This document shows, in pieces, positions 1 through 9,902 of a stretch of 64,000 nt of DNA. The stretch is from Prolixibacteraceae bacterium (GTDB taxonomy: Bacteria; Bacteroidota; Bacteroidia; Bacteroidales; Prolixibacteraceae): positions 186,001 through 250,000 of the forward strand of contig JAOARB010000013.1 in NCBI GenBank assembly GCA_025210775.1, in the 5' to 3' direction. The position numbers and the translations under genes were made by a program. The notes beneath the pieces were generated by a model. That model was given only the letters and a program-made list of their open reading frames with translations, was not told the DNA's origin and searched no databases. The stretch's first letter is position 1. Every line of letters starts with the position of its first letter.

Positions 1-92
1 CATCCAAATTTCAAGCCAAGATTTACTGGTAATTGAGCAAAAGCACCCATCGAAAAAAGCGACAATACCGCTATACAAAATAACTTTTTCAT
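1..92 (-). CDS. Outer-membrane/secreted protein, N-terminal fragment
   Basis: Only the first 30 codons are inside the window; the gene runs off the left edge on the minus strand. They encode a clear Sec signal peptide: MKKL, a hydrophobic core of about 12 residues, and an A-F-A/Q cleavage site, followed by a mature start LPVNLGLKFG. That beginning (a short beta strand right after the signal) is what small Bacteroidota outer-membrane beta-barrel proteins of the porin/PorT-like type show, but the rest of the protein is needed to say so. A good promoter lies just upstream (132-162). Start chosen at the ATG preceding the signal peptide. Confidence 0.7.
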   Translation of the reverse strand, partial: MKKLFCIAVLSLFSMGAFAQLPVNLGLKFG

Positions 93-131
93 TATCTATT
101 AGTTTTAGTTATCATACACTATGTACAATAA

Positions 132-162
132 CAAAGATACAAAGCATCTTATCATATAACAA
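132..162 (-). promoter_or_regulatory. Bacteroidota-type promoter for the truncated outer-membrane gene
   Basis: Read on the minus strand there is TTG (160-162), 20 nt, then TATCTTTG (132-139). This fits the Bacteroidota housekeeping consensus TTG-N19-TAnnTTTG with one extra spacer base. It would put transcription start near 125 and leave a leader of about 33 nt to the start at 92. Confidence 0.6.
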
Positions 163-1397
163 GTATTAAAAAGGCTCCATTTATGTATTCTTAACACAAC
201 CCCTACCGCGACACAGCACAACATAGCCCGCACTTAACACAAAAAAACAACCAACTCTGTTTTGACTATTAATCTCACCACCGATAGCCTACACAAAGAA
301 ACACACCTCTATCTATCTACAATACATTATATTATACCGCAAAAAAAGAAAAACAAATGGGACTTTTCTATTTTATCTGATAAAGTCATAGACCTCAACA
401 ATTTTTAAGAAGTAACATTTCTCACCACAATCTATTCGAAGAAACACAAGTAAAAGTTTTTTTTCCTACAAAAAATATTCTTTCAAATTCAGAACCCAAT
501 AATACTCTTATTTCAGTAAAATTAGTATCTGAATTAAAACATCTAATTATGGATTATCAATAAATCGAAAAACATCTCTTTATACGTCATCTTTTCATCT
601 AAAATTAAGACAATGAGAGAAAAAATTAAACTCTTTCAAGTATTTGTCGAAATAGAAAACAAGGTAAGATTTAACAAAAGATTATATCTATACTTCGTTT
701 CTAAATCGGGGATAAAATCAACCGTTTTCAAGACATCAAATTCCCCAAAAGACAGAGTTCATTTTCACTTACACGTTAATCTTACCCTCTTTTCACATTC
801 CCAAATCAGTGACCCACTCTACTTATGTTTAACACAACCTTACAATTCACTCAAATCAGCTTTACCACCCTTTTACCTCAATATCACATCAACTTAACTA
901 TAACTTCATATCAACTTCATTTTATCATAACGTATATATCAACTTCATATTAAGTTCATATATACGTTATGATAAAATGAAGTTGATATGAAGTTAATAT
1001 GGGGATGAAACGACCCCAATACAACGATAAAATGTAATTATGATAAAGTTAATATTAAGATGAAATCGGGTTAATATTAAATTAAGTAATATCAAGTATA
1101 TAGAAACACGGTCTCTAAAAGTGAGTAAGAAACATTATTAAGGATAATATAATGTCATATTTCTTTAAATGTAACTTTCTACATTAGAACGAAAAAAATA
1201 GATCTCTAGAAAACATGTTCGACTAGCTTATTGAAATGAATATGGGAAATAGCGCATAAGACAGATAGAGAATATCTGTTATTTATATCGATAAACGGAA
1301 ATTAAACCTTTGAAATACGGCATTACATGAGAAAAATTCACCAATTCCATTGGTATTTCATTAACTTTACCTTTAAATAAATACAATTAAAAAGATA
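163..1397. other. Long AT-rich intergenic region with a large palindrome
   Basis: About 1.2 kb separating the divergent outer-membrane gene and pepD. No convincing coding sequence: an open frame at 613-897 has no recognisable protein character. The notable content is the long inverted repeat at 901-996 and related 11-nt-spaced AACTTCAT-like motifs from about 891 to 1080. A small GGGG...CCCC hairpin follows at about 1001-1017. Confidence 0.6.
901..996. repeat. Perfect 39-nt-arm inverted repeat
   Basis: Bases 901-939 are the exact reverse complement of 958-996, with an 18-nt spacer that itself holds an AACTT/AAGTT pair, so the whole 96 bp can fold into one hairpin or cruciform. Inside and beside it the motif AACTTCAT/AACTTAAC recurs at 891, 902 and 913, AACTTCAT/AAGTTCAT at 941 and 952, and the inverse AAGTTGAT/AAGTTAAT at 980 and 991, each step being 11 nt. 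It has no T-run placed like a terminator and lies about 400 bp from pepD. Confidence 0.9.
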
Positions 1398-2846
1398 ATG
1401 ACAACAATAAAAGATTTGAACCCTAAGGTAGTATGGGATCATTTTGATGCCATATGTAAAGTACCACGTCCATCTAAAAGAGAAGAAAAAATCATTGAAT
1501 TCCTACTTGATTTTGCAAAACAGCATAACATTGAAGCCAAAAGAGACACCATTGGTAATGTTGTTATGAAAAAAGCAGCCACTGCTGGTATGGAAAACAA
1601 ACCAACAGTGATTCTTCAATCGCATATGGATATGGTTTGTGAAAAAAACAGAGATAAAGTTCATGATTTTGACAAAGATCCTATCATTCCTATCGTTGAT
1701 GGAGAGTGGGTTCGTGCTGACGATACAACTCTAGGAGCAGACTGTGGTATTGGTATGGCAGCACAAATGGCTGTTCTGACAGATGAAACAATCAGCCATG
1801 GACCAGTAGAGTGTCTATTCACTGTAGATGAAGAGACGGGCTTAACAGGAGCAATGGAACTAGAAGATGACATGCTTACAGGTAAGATTCTTTTAAACCT
1901 AGACTCTGAAGACGATGGAGAGATCTTTATCGGATGTGCTGGTGGAATCGACACATTAGCAAATTTCCAATTCGACAAAGAAGAAGTTGATGCTTCTTTA
2001 TTCCCACTAAAAGTGGAAGTAAAAGGTCTGTTAGGAGGACACTCTGGAGATGAAATCAACAAAGGTAGAGCAAATGCAAACCTTCTTCTTGTTCGTTTCC
2101 TTTGGGCTATAGATAAAGAGTTTGGCATTAGAATCAATCAAATTGATGGAGGAAATCTTCGTAATGCTATTGCACGTGAAGCATCAGCTATCATCATGGT
2201 TCCTAAAGCATCGAAGGAAGAAATCATTGCTAAGTTTAACATCTTCCGTTGTGATCAAGAGCATGAATGGGAACTTACAGAGCCTAATCTAGAAATGCAT
2301 ATTGGCTCAACAGACACACCTGATTTCCTTATTGACAAAGATACCCAGTTCCGTTTATTAAATTCGGTGTTATCATGTCCTCATGGAGTTCTTGCAATGA
2401 GCTATCGTATGCCAGGTATGGTGGAGACCTCAACAAACCTAGCATCGATTAAATTTAAGGACGACAAGATTCATGTTACTACAAGTCAAAGAAGTGATAT
2501 TGAGAGTGGTAAAATCTATGCTGCAAGCAAAGTAGAAGCCGTTTTCAATCTTGCAGGGGCAAAGACCAAACATAGTGATGGCTATCCTGGATGGGCTCCA
2601 AACCCAGAATCACCAATTATGAAAGTGGTTAGAGATTCATACCAAGAGCTTTTCCAACAAGAGCCTGATGTAAAATCAATTCATGCTGGATTAGAGTGTG
2701 GTTTATTCTTAACCAAATATCCTCAACTAGATATGGTTTCATTTGGACCTACGATTCGTATGGCCCACTCACCTCAAGAGAAGATTGAGATTAAAACAGT
2801 AGAAAAATTCTGGGCACACCTTTGTGATGTACTTCAGAAACTGTAA
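1398..2846 (+). CDS. pepD: Aminoacyl-histidine dipeptidase (PepD), M20C peptidase
   Basis: A cytoplasmic metallo-dipeptidase that cleaves Xaa-His and many other dipeptides with an unblocked N-terminus, recycling amino acids from imported peptides. The 482 residues match the usual PepD length. The M20 metal-site residues are visible in order: H76-M-D78, D115 in LGADCGIG, E145-E146 in DEETG (general base and ligand) and D169 in LDSED; a C-terminal AHSPQE segment supplies the last histidine. The lid/dimerisation domain occupies about residues 190-400. No signal peptide. It stands alone, with its own terminator at 2857-2900. Family identification is secure; exact substrate preference is not visible. 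Confidence 0.95.
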   Translation: MTTIKDLNPKVVWDHFDAICKVPRPSKREEKIIEFLLDFAKQHNIEAKRDTIGNVVMKKAATAGMENKPTVILQSHMDMVCEKNRDKVHDFDKDPIIPIVDGEWVRADDTTLGADCGIGMAAQMAVLTDETISHGPVECLFTVDEETGLTGAMELEDDMLTGKILLNLDSEDDGEIFIGCAGGIDTLANFQFDKEEVDASLFPLKVEVKGLLGGHSGDEINKGRANANLLLVRFLWAIDKEFGIRINQIDGGNLRNAIAREASAIIMVPKASKEEIIAKFNIFRCDQEHEWELTEPNLEMHIGSTDTPDFLIDKDTQFRLLNSVLSCPHGVLAMSYRMPGMVETSTNLASIKFKDDKIHVTTSQRSDIESGKIYAASKVEAVFNLAGAKTKHSDGYPGWAPNPESPIMKVVRDSYQELFQQEPDVKSIHAGLECGLFLTKYPQLDMVSFGPTIRMAHSPQEKIEIKTVEKFWAHLCDVLQKL

Positions 2847-2856
2847 ATAAAAGTAG

Positions 2857-2900
2857 ATTAATCTATCGGTGTTAGAGAGAACACTGATAGATTAATTTTT
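2857..2900 (+). terminator. Rho-independent terminator of pepD
   Basis: A 17-bp stem (2857-2873 with 2880-2896, one G-U pair) with a 6-nt loop, followed by five T residues, 10 nt after the pepD stop. Confidence 0.85.
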
Positions 2901-3027
2901 CAAACTATCCCCTATCCAATCTACAGACACTTTCCTTTCATAATACTCTTCGTTACACTTACATTATCACAAGCTCATAAGACCTATAGAAATTCTTTTT
3001 ATTGGTTTAACCTTTCTTTCTTCTCAA

Positions 3028-3492
3028 ATGTCTATTTTAGCAATACAGTTAAGTATTGACTATATTGAATTAATGGAGCTTATGGACATAAGAATTAAAG
3101 AGATTACAGCCAAAGAAACCTATCCTCTTAGACATGAAGTGATGTGGCCCAACAAACCTTTAGAGTATGTAATACTAAAAGACGATGAAGAAGGAAAGCA
3201 TTGGGGACTCATCGTAGATCAAAAACTCACTTCTGTTATTTCATTTTTTATTCATGAAGAAGAGGCACAATTTCGCAAATTTGCCACCAAAGAGTCTGCA
3301 CAAGGGAAAGGTTTAGGTACTCGTCTTCTTAAATACGTTATAGAGGAGGTAAAAAAACAACATATCTCACGTTTATGGTGCAATGCACGAATAGACAAAG
3401 CTTCATTTTATGAGAAATTTGGTTTGACTAAAACAGAGCAGACCTATACTAAAGGTGGGATTGAATATGTTATAATGGAACGAAGATTCTAA
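3028..3492 (+). CDS. GNAT-family N-acetyltransferase
   Basis: Small acetyl-CoA-dependent N-acetyltransferase of the GCN5-related fold. Motif A, the pyrophosphate-binding loop, is visible as SAQGKGLGTRLL around residues 90-101, and motif B as the C-terminal ARIDKASFYEKFGL region with the usual FYEK(F/L)GF pattern. The sequence from MDIRIKEITAKETYPLRHEVMWP is typical of a Bacteroidota subgroup. The first ATG (3028) gives an atypical 18-residue extension; an internal ATG at 3073 or 3082 is a more likely start. Acceptor substrate unknown. Monocistronic, convergent with the protease gene and sharing the bidirectional terminator at 3616-3640. Confidence 0.85.
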   Translation: MSILAIQLSIDYIELMELMDIRIKEITAKETYPLRHEVMWPNKPLEYVILKDDEEGKHWGLIVDQKLTSVISFFIHEEEAQFRKFATKESAQGKGLGTRLLKYVIEEVKKQHISRLWCNARIDKASFYEKFGLTKTEQTYTKGGIEYVIMERRF

Positions 3493-3615
3493 AAACAAAC
3501 TCTGATCATTTCTTTTCAAAGGGAGTATATTCCATAAAAAGAAACCCATAAAAGATGTCTAGTTTTAACCATCTTCGTTTTTACATATAATAGAAACTTT
3601 CTTGTTATACCAAGA

Positions 3616-3640
3616 AAGGGGCCTCGTAATAAGGCCCCTT
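3616..3640. terminator. Bidirectional terminator
   Basis: GC-rich 9-bp stem AAGGGGCCT/AGGCCCCTT with an A/T-rich flank on both sides, lying between the convergent acetyltransferase and C25 protease genes. Confidence 0.8.
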
Positions 3641-3664
3641 AATTAGATTATCATTTAAAATCAA

Positions 3665-6600
3665 TTATTTTACAATCATCTTTCTTTCTTCGCCAGTAAC
3701 AGCATCCTTTAACAAATAGATACCCGCAGGTAAATTTACCTGTTTGGTTTCTTGAAAGTGATTTACTTCATAGGACGTAATAACTCGGCCTAGTAAATCT
3801 GTCACAATATATTGGTGTCTTAGGTTATCATTCTTCACAATAGTAAACTGAGAAACGATCGGATTTGGATAAATATTAAATCCTTTACCCTCAGTAAGAG
3901 AAATGGTAGAAGTAACGAATGCAATATTCTTCATTAGATCCTCCGTTCCTTCAGATCGAATCGAGAATTCATCTGCATCATAAGCAACCGTAAGAAATTT
4001 ACCCCAAGCAGGGTGCTCTTCAACAATAATTCCACTGTTATTATTGTAAAGAAAAGGATTTGTCAAATAAACCGATGTTTGCGAATAACAATAGGTCGAA
4101 CCTTCTTTAATATTTTTAAGTTTCACATGTTCGGCATCGACATAAAAAGCAGAAACCTTTGGAGCTTCTCTTTGGGTCATACATGTTAACGAGACTTCAG
4201 GGGAATTTAAATTGTAAGTATGAGGTCTATCAGTACTCCATATCTGACCATCATTATTCCACACATCTGTTTTATAAGACCAGTAATACTCATCTGACTT
4301 TAGATCTACATTTTTCACCAACAAATTGTAAGCCATTTCTGTATTCTGCAATGAAGCAGAACAAGTAACATCAAGAACAAATGGCAATGCATTGGGTGCT
4401 ACAACACCAGCTTCTTCCCTTGTTCGATAAGTGTAGGAAATCCAAGATCCAAGAGGTAGATCTGCTAAACTAGGTCTACTATAGATTGTAAAATCTACTC
4501 CTTCCACACTTAATGGTAATGTACCAAAGAATCGCATAGCTTCCTCATGATCACAAACAGTGGCATCGGCTTTTAGTTCGATAAAATACTTATTATTATC
4601 ATGAACCCAAACATTATCCCCTATATTAAAAGTCATTCCGTTATTAAGGATAATATTATTGGTTTCTAAATCAACTGCAGACGAAACATGAACATCTTTA
4701 GAAAGGCTCAATGGAAAACTAGAGGATTGAACTAATCTAGCAATAGACATTTCGACATTACACTCTTGTTTTGTTTTTCCTTTAAAGGTAAATGTTGAAG
4801 CATCAGATGCTATTATCCCATCTCCTTTGATTGAACCAGAAATATCCACACTCGCATCATCAAGATTAAACTTTGAATCATCTGCAATAAAGAGTTCATT
4901 TAGCTCCATCTTGTATAGATTGGTTTCCTTCACTACTCCTGAAAGAATATTCAAAGAGTCCGTAAATTCAAGCACATTTCTATCTCCACTTTCAATGAAC
5001 AGCGTATCTGGTCCTATATTCACTCTTAGGTTTTTCAATTTGATTCGGTTAATATCCCAATAAGATTGTTTTCTTCCAAAACCTTTAAAATGATGCTGAA
5101 GCCCCGATTCTAGATATGTAACTGTTGAACCAAAGTTATCTTGCCAACCATTAAAAGATATTCCAAAATCCTCTTTTACATTAATATTACAACCAACAGA
5201 AGCAACACTCTTATTGGTTTCTCTAGAATATAACAACACGCTATTAAAGTTCATGTTACCTCCATAGAACATGAATTGCCCTGTAGCATAATCACCGTAT
5301 CGTGAAGTAAAATAACGACCATTCACTTCTCCATTATAGATCGTAAAAACAGAACTACTAGAAGTCTCAATATTTCCTTTAATGTTTGTGACTCCTCCTT
5401 CAATATTTAAAGCACCATCCAACTCAATAGAGCCATCAATATCCATTGATGATCCTTCTTGAAGGTCTAGACTGGCCCCCGAACTAATTGAGATCTCTTG
5501 AGCAGCAGCATCACTATGAATAATTGGATAGTTGGCTGCTCCATCTTCAATTGAAACGATCGTACTAATAGAAGGAACAGTATTGCTTGCCCAATTCATT
5601 GGATCATTCCATTCGCGAGAAACTTGTCCTGTCCATCTTCCATCAACAGGAATATCTTCACCAATAACCAATGGATAGTCCTCTACATGTGCAGTGTTAT
5701 TCATCTTGCTAAACGAAAAAGGAAAGATTCGTGAGAAACAAGCAATACGCATAATATTACGTCCATTAGCAGTAGAAGGACATCGTAGATAGAAATCAAA
5801 AGAAGATGCTCCATTAACCACATTCTTAGAACGAACACATTCTTCTTCTTGATCTAATACGCCATCATGATTTGAATCGATCCAAACTTTCACCACTGGT
5901 AGCAGAATAGATCTAGGGATGTTTAATCCGATACGAACCTTATATCTATAATCTGTTTTAAGATTGATACCTTGATCAATAAAATGGTAATAGCCACCTT
6001 TAGGTCGAGCGGATGTATTAGCGATATTGGCACACTTAACACTTTCAATACAACTAATTGGAGTGGTCACCGACACTTTAGAATAATTCCCTTCAGATAA
6101 TGTCTTTAAATCCAAAACATTAGATCCTTGATCCTCATAATCAATACGATCTCCATTATTGACATACCTATACAGCTGAAAATGATAAGAATGATCTGAA
6201 ATAAGATTATCCAAAAAGCATTTTGTCTCCTTAATTGACAAATATTTACAGTGATCATTGTAAACAACCCCATCTACAGGTTTCTGAATAGCTTCATTTC
6301 CCTCAGACCACTTAAGGAGATAGCCCCATACTTGATCCTTTGACTCGGCATCTTGCCATGATAGATCAATCCTAGTTGACGTTAGAGGATCATGAGTGAT
6401 AACCAATGCAGATAATTTAGGCATTGTTGTAAAAGTTCGGAATTCTCTTTCAATGCCATAGCTAGTACCTAAACCATTAATCACATACGCTCTGTAATAA
6501 TAGATCTTATTACTTTCAAGGTGATCAACCTGAACTTCAAAATCATCTTTTGTTTTCTCTTTTACAACAAATCGCTGATTATCGAGAGTTGGACGTGGTG

Positions 6601-9600
6601 AATCGGATAGTACAATTCCTTTTTCAACAAAATCATACATCCCATCACAAATGTGTGAGGCACCTAAAGTAGCACTGGTGTTCTGAATATTCTTAGCTGG
6701 AGTTGTAAAAATGGAACCTAATCCTGAAACTACTCTTATGGCATAATCCTCTACTTGTCCCTGAGTAGGGTTATAACAAGCATCAGTAATATCATTCGAT
6801 TCTTGATCCGAAATAATACGCAATCGTAATGGTGCATATTTTAAACAAGTGTTGTCAATATTTACAAAAAATGTCGTGTCATTCTTCACTTGATGTAGTT
6901 CGTGTAGTACTTCTCCATCAGACAACATATTATCGCCATTTTGATCTAAAAAGATCTTCACATCTTGAGAAAGAGATGTTAAACCTAAAGTCATTGCTAT
7001 ACGTTGACCGGGTACAACACGTACATATCCTTGAGAAGTAAAATCTTGATAACACTCTTCCATCCAACTCTCTTCAGAAGAAACTTTAAGTCCTCCCATT
7101 TTGAAAGAAGTAATTCCATACTCATCAGGAAAATCTTCTGTATAATTAGGTTTACACTGTGGATCTTCCAAAGAAGCATATATCACCACCATTCCCTCAT
7201 ATTGGTAAGTATTCTCACCATTCTCATTAGAAACAGTCAGACTAATAGGATAATGTCCTTTTGACAAGAAACGAACTATAGGATTCTGAGATGTTGATGA
7301 TGTTCCTTCAACAAACTCAACATCTTCCGTTCCAAAGTTCCATTTCCATTGTGTAGGCATATTCCTTGATCGATCAATAAACTTTACAACATTTCCATCT
7401 TGAGAGAAACTCTGTTCTGCTCCCCACACTTCAAAATGGGCATTCGGTGCCGCATTATTATTTCCAAGATCGTACTCTTTATATACAGGTTTGTATCCAT
7501 CCTTGCTAATGGTAATAGACAATGGTTCTCCCCCATTTAGATCCGAGCATGATATCGTTTCTTCATTAGCCTGTGATATCTTTTTCGAAAGAATTCGACC
7601 TCCTTGAACAATTGTTACTGTACACCCAATTTCAGAGATGTCTGATATCTTTATTTCGTTCTGTTCTTTATCTAACTTTAAGGGCAAAGTAGCTGAAAGC
7701 ACTTCAGGTTTTGCTTTCCATATTTTCATTGATGGATCACCGAAAAGATGAAACAGCTGATAGGTATATTTACTATCCTCTTGAGAGCCACCCCATGTTT
7801 CAGTCATTCTTAACAATCCTAAATTAACGACATCTCCCAAAGAGGTTGTTGCATGATCAAAATTATGAGGATGTTGTACTTTACCATTTCCAAACAATGG
7901 AGTTAATCCAGGATTAGGCCAGATAGATTCAAACATACCTAATGCGAAACCATCATTATTGCCTGAATAAGAGTAATAGGACGCGGCAATTACAGCTACA
8001 GCTCCTCCATTCTCTTTTCTCAAGAACTTCTCAGCAAAACATTCTTCTAACTGAAATTCACCAGTATGACAATTAATTGAAAAAACGACAGGTAGTTTGT
8101 CACCATTATTTAGATCCTCTATATCTTCTTTTAAAAATTCAGGATGCGCCCAACCTGTACCTCCACTATATCCATGATCACGGTGTAAAACATAGAATCG
8201 ACCTTCGTTAATTGCATTTTGAATATCTTGATCTGATCCATTCCATTGAAACCCATTACTTCTCAATAACTCGTCTGCAATAGCTTCACCATTACCATAT
8301 CGTCCATTATTAAAATGGGTTGGAGTATTGCTTGCATTGGTATAGTAGATTCGATCAATATCATAGCCCTGATCAATCATATAACTACGAACTTCTTCAC
8401 TGGTTTGACAAAATCTTCTTTCTGCATAACCATCAGAGATATCAAAGAATCCCCCTACATCCTGAAACTGGGCACAATTTAATCCATGATGATAAAAATC
8501 CTCATCGTCAACTGGGTCTTTCTCGTAAGAGATTATTTTGTCTATAACCACTTTTGCTTCTTCAACAGAGGATACAGATAGTCGTCCCTTAGCTAAATCA
8601 GGAGTATAATCATTGACACCATCCATACATACATATTGCAAATCTGAATAGAATGTCTCATTGGAAGGATTGGATTCTCTCTTTGCAGGAACATCTTTAT
8701 GGTCTCCAATAATTAATAAATATTTAGGCTTTACAGGCCAACGATGGTATCTTGACGAAACTTCATTAGAGATCTCATCACACGTCCACTTATCTTTAGA
8801 TATTACATCAACAGAAAAACCCAAACTAGACTTCCATGAAGCCAATCTTAGAGCCTCTGGCCTATATTCCTCTGTTGTTACAATAAGATAATCTTTCCAT
8901 GAGACCTTGGGTTCAACTTCTCTGGACAGAACCTCTGAACCATTAAGTACCATACTTTTGATCTGAGCATAAATATTATCAGACTCTGTAAGATGTATGC
9001 TTTTTTGGTTTCTATGAACAGAATATTTTAACTTTGAATATACTCGTAAGATTTTTTTCTTAGGATTGTACTGAACAGGACAAACATTCACTCTCAAAAT
9101 TCTTGCAGAACGAAATTGTTGGTCTGATACTATCGAAACGGTTCTTTGAGGATAAAAACCATCTTTTGAATATTCTTTTTCATCTTTATAGAATACTGGA
9201 TCTGGTGTTCCTTCCGTGTCAATCGCTCGCTCTAAGGCTGGATAAATCTCGAAATCTGGATATTCATCATATTCTATCTCATTAATACTAACTTCGACTT
9301 GATCCCCAATAGCAGCAGCAATATAATCAGACCGAACAGGTAATGCAGGAGCCCCAACCTTCCCTTGTGCATTAAAACCTTCAATATGTAACATATTATA
9401 TGCCACATTATTCTCTAATTTAGAACTTACATAAGCACCATCAAAGTTACAGTTCACAATTAGATCGCCATGGTGCTCTCCATCTATGGAGAATACAGGT
9501 GTTGCCTTTTTTTTCACCTCCTCTGTTGATTTCCGTCCTTTCGTAAAAGGCAGATATTTATTCTCTGCATTCAAACGAAAAACAGCAAACAACAAAAGCA

Positions 9601-9622
9601 CTACTAATACTTTTCTATTCAT
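3665..9622 (-). CDS. Giant secreted C25 (gingipain-like) cysteine protease, T9SS cargo
   Basis: An exported cysteine protease of 1985 residues. A Sec signal peptide spans residues 1-19, followed by a C25 propeptide and the catalytic domain (about 240-640). The dyad fits His483 (RDHGYSGG) and Cys518 (SINCHTGEF), as in gingipains. Then come a PKD domain (about 720-812, with WKWNFGT), a GEVED domain (about 838-963, ending GQVEDYAIRV), fibronectin-III-like segments (about 966-1170), a second GEVED domain (about 1184-1320, with DSNHDGVLDQEEE and AHVEDYPLVI), a beta-solenoid-like region (about 1328-1560) and a type IX secretion sorting domain (about 1917-1985, IYPNPIVSQF to KMIVK). The last implies export through the outer membrane and surface anchoring. 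Monocistronic. Family assignment is firm; substrate is not known. Confidence 0.92.
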   Translation of the reverse strand: MNRKVLVVLLLFAVFRLNAENKYLPFTKGRKSTEEVKKKATPVFSIDGEHHGDLIVNCNFDGAYVSSKLENNVAYNMLHIEGFNAQGKVGAPALPVRSDYIAAAIGDQVEVSINEIEYDEYPDFEIYPALERAIDTEGTPDPVFYKDEKEYSKDGFYPQRTVSIVSDQQFRSARILRVNVCPVQYNPKKKILRVYSKLKYSVHRNQKSIHLTESDNIYAQIKSMVLNGSEVLSREVEPKVSWKDYLIVTTEEYRPEALRLASWKSSLGFSVDVISKDKWTCDEISNEVSSRYHRWPVKPKYLLIIGDHKDVPAKRESNPSNETFYSDLQYVCMDGVNDYTPDLAKGRLSVSSVEEAKVVIDKIISYEKDPVDDEDFYHHGLNCAQFQDVGGFFDISDGYAERRFCQTSEEVRSYMIDQGYDIDRIYYTNASNTPTHFNNGRYGNGEAIADELLRSNGFQWNGSDQDIQNAINEGRFYVLHRDHGYSGGTGWAHPEFLKEDIEDLNNGDKLPVVFSINCHTGEFQLEECFAEKFLRKENGGAVAVIAASYYSYSGNNDGFALGMFESIWPNPGLTPLFGNGKVQHPHNFDHATTSLGDVVNLGLLRMTETWGGSQEDSKYTYQLFHLFGDPSMKIWKAKPEVLSATLPLKLDKEQNEIKISDISEIGCTVTIVQGGRILSKKISQANEETISCSDLNGGEPLSITISKDGYKPVYKEYDLGNNNAAPNAHFEVWGAEQSFSQDGNVVKFIDRSRNMPTQWKWNFGTEDVEFVEGTSSTSQNPIVRFLSKGHYPISLTVSNENGENTYQYEGMVVIYASLEDPQCKPNYTEDFPDEYGITSFKMGGLKVSSEESWMEECYQDFTSQGYVRVVPGQRIAMTLGLTSLSQDVKIFLDQNGDNMLSDGEVLHELHQVKNDTTFFVNIDNTCLKYAPLRLRIISDQESNDITDACYNPTQGQVEDYAIRVVSGLGSIFTTPAKNIQNTSATLGASHICDGMYDFVEKGIVLSDSPRPTLDNQRFVVKEKTKDDFEVQVDHLESNKIYYYRAYVINGLGTSYGIEREFRTFTTMPKLSALVITHDPLTSTRIDLSWQDAESKDQVWGYLLKWSEGNEAIQKPVDGVVYNDHCKYLSIKETKCFLDNLISDHSYHFQLYRYVNNGDRIDYEDQGSNVLDLKTLSEGNYSKVSVTTPISCIESVKCANIANTSARPKGGYYHFIDQGINLKTDYRYKVRIGLNIPRSILLPVVKVWIDSNHDGVLDQEEECVRSKNVVNGASSFDFYLRCPSTANGRNIMRIACFSRIFPFSFSKMNNTAHVEDYPLVIGEDIPVDGRWTGQVSREWNDPMNWASNTVPSISTIVSIEDGAANYPIIHSDAAAQEISISSGASLDLQEGSSMDIDGSIELDGALNIEGGVTNIKGNIETSSSSVFTIYNGEVNGRYFTSRYGDYATGQFMFYGGNMNFNSVLLYSRETNKSVASVGCNINVKEDFGISFNGWQDNFGSTVTYLESGLQHHFKGFGRKQSYWDINRIKLKNLRVNIGPDTLFIESGDRNVLEFTDSLNILSGVVKETNLYKMELNELFIADDSKFNLDDASVDISGSIKGDGIIASDASTFTFKGKTKQECNVEMSIARLVQSSSFPLSLSKDVHVSSAVDLETNNIILNNGMTFNIGDNVWVHDNNKYFIELKADATVCDHEEAMRFFGTLPLSVEGVDFTIYSRPSLADLPLGSWISYTYRTREEAGVVAPNALPFVLDVTCSASLQNTEMAYNLLVKNVDLKSDEYYWSYKTDVWNNDGQIWSTDRPHTYNLNSPEVSLTCMTQREAPKVSAFYVDAEHVKLKNIKEGSTYCYSQTSVYLTNPFLYNNNSGIIVEEHPAWGKFLTVAYDADEFSIRSEGTEDLMKNIAFVTSTISLTEGKGFNIYPNPIVSQFTIVKNDNLRHQYIVTDLLGRVITSYEVNHFQETKQVNLPAGIYLLKDAVTGEERKMIVK

Positions 9623-9847
9623 ATATTAACCTTATTATTTATCGGTAAAGATTAACATAATCATACAATTAACACCAAAACATTCTATATTATTAACTCT
9701 TACAATAGAATTAGCGAAAAGAATAAAAACAAAACTTAATAATCAAGATACTAAACAAATCTAACACACAAGCAACATACCATTTTAGGCTATTTTACAA
9801 CACAAAAGAAACTAGTCAACAATACATTTCTCTAGTGAGAAAACAAT

Positions 9848-9878
9848 AAAAGGCCCTTTTATTACAAAAAGACCTTTT
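9848..9878 (-). terminator. Probable terminator of the DMT transporter gene
   Basis: On the minus strand AAAAGGTC pairs with GGCCTTTT (one mismatch) about 25 nt after the stop, followed by a short T-rich tract. Confidence 0.5.
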
Positions 9879-9902
9879 AAATTATTAAATATTTAAGACC
9901 AA

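Noticed and set aside
613..897. 94-codon open frame left of the long palindrome
   Set aside because: No domain-like pattern, low-complexity AT-driven composition and no promoter; it looks like chance.
1661..2137. 158-codon minus-strand frame inside pepD
   Set aside because: It is an antisense shadow of a clearly conserved gene, with a Ser/Pro-rich artefact composition.
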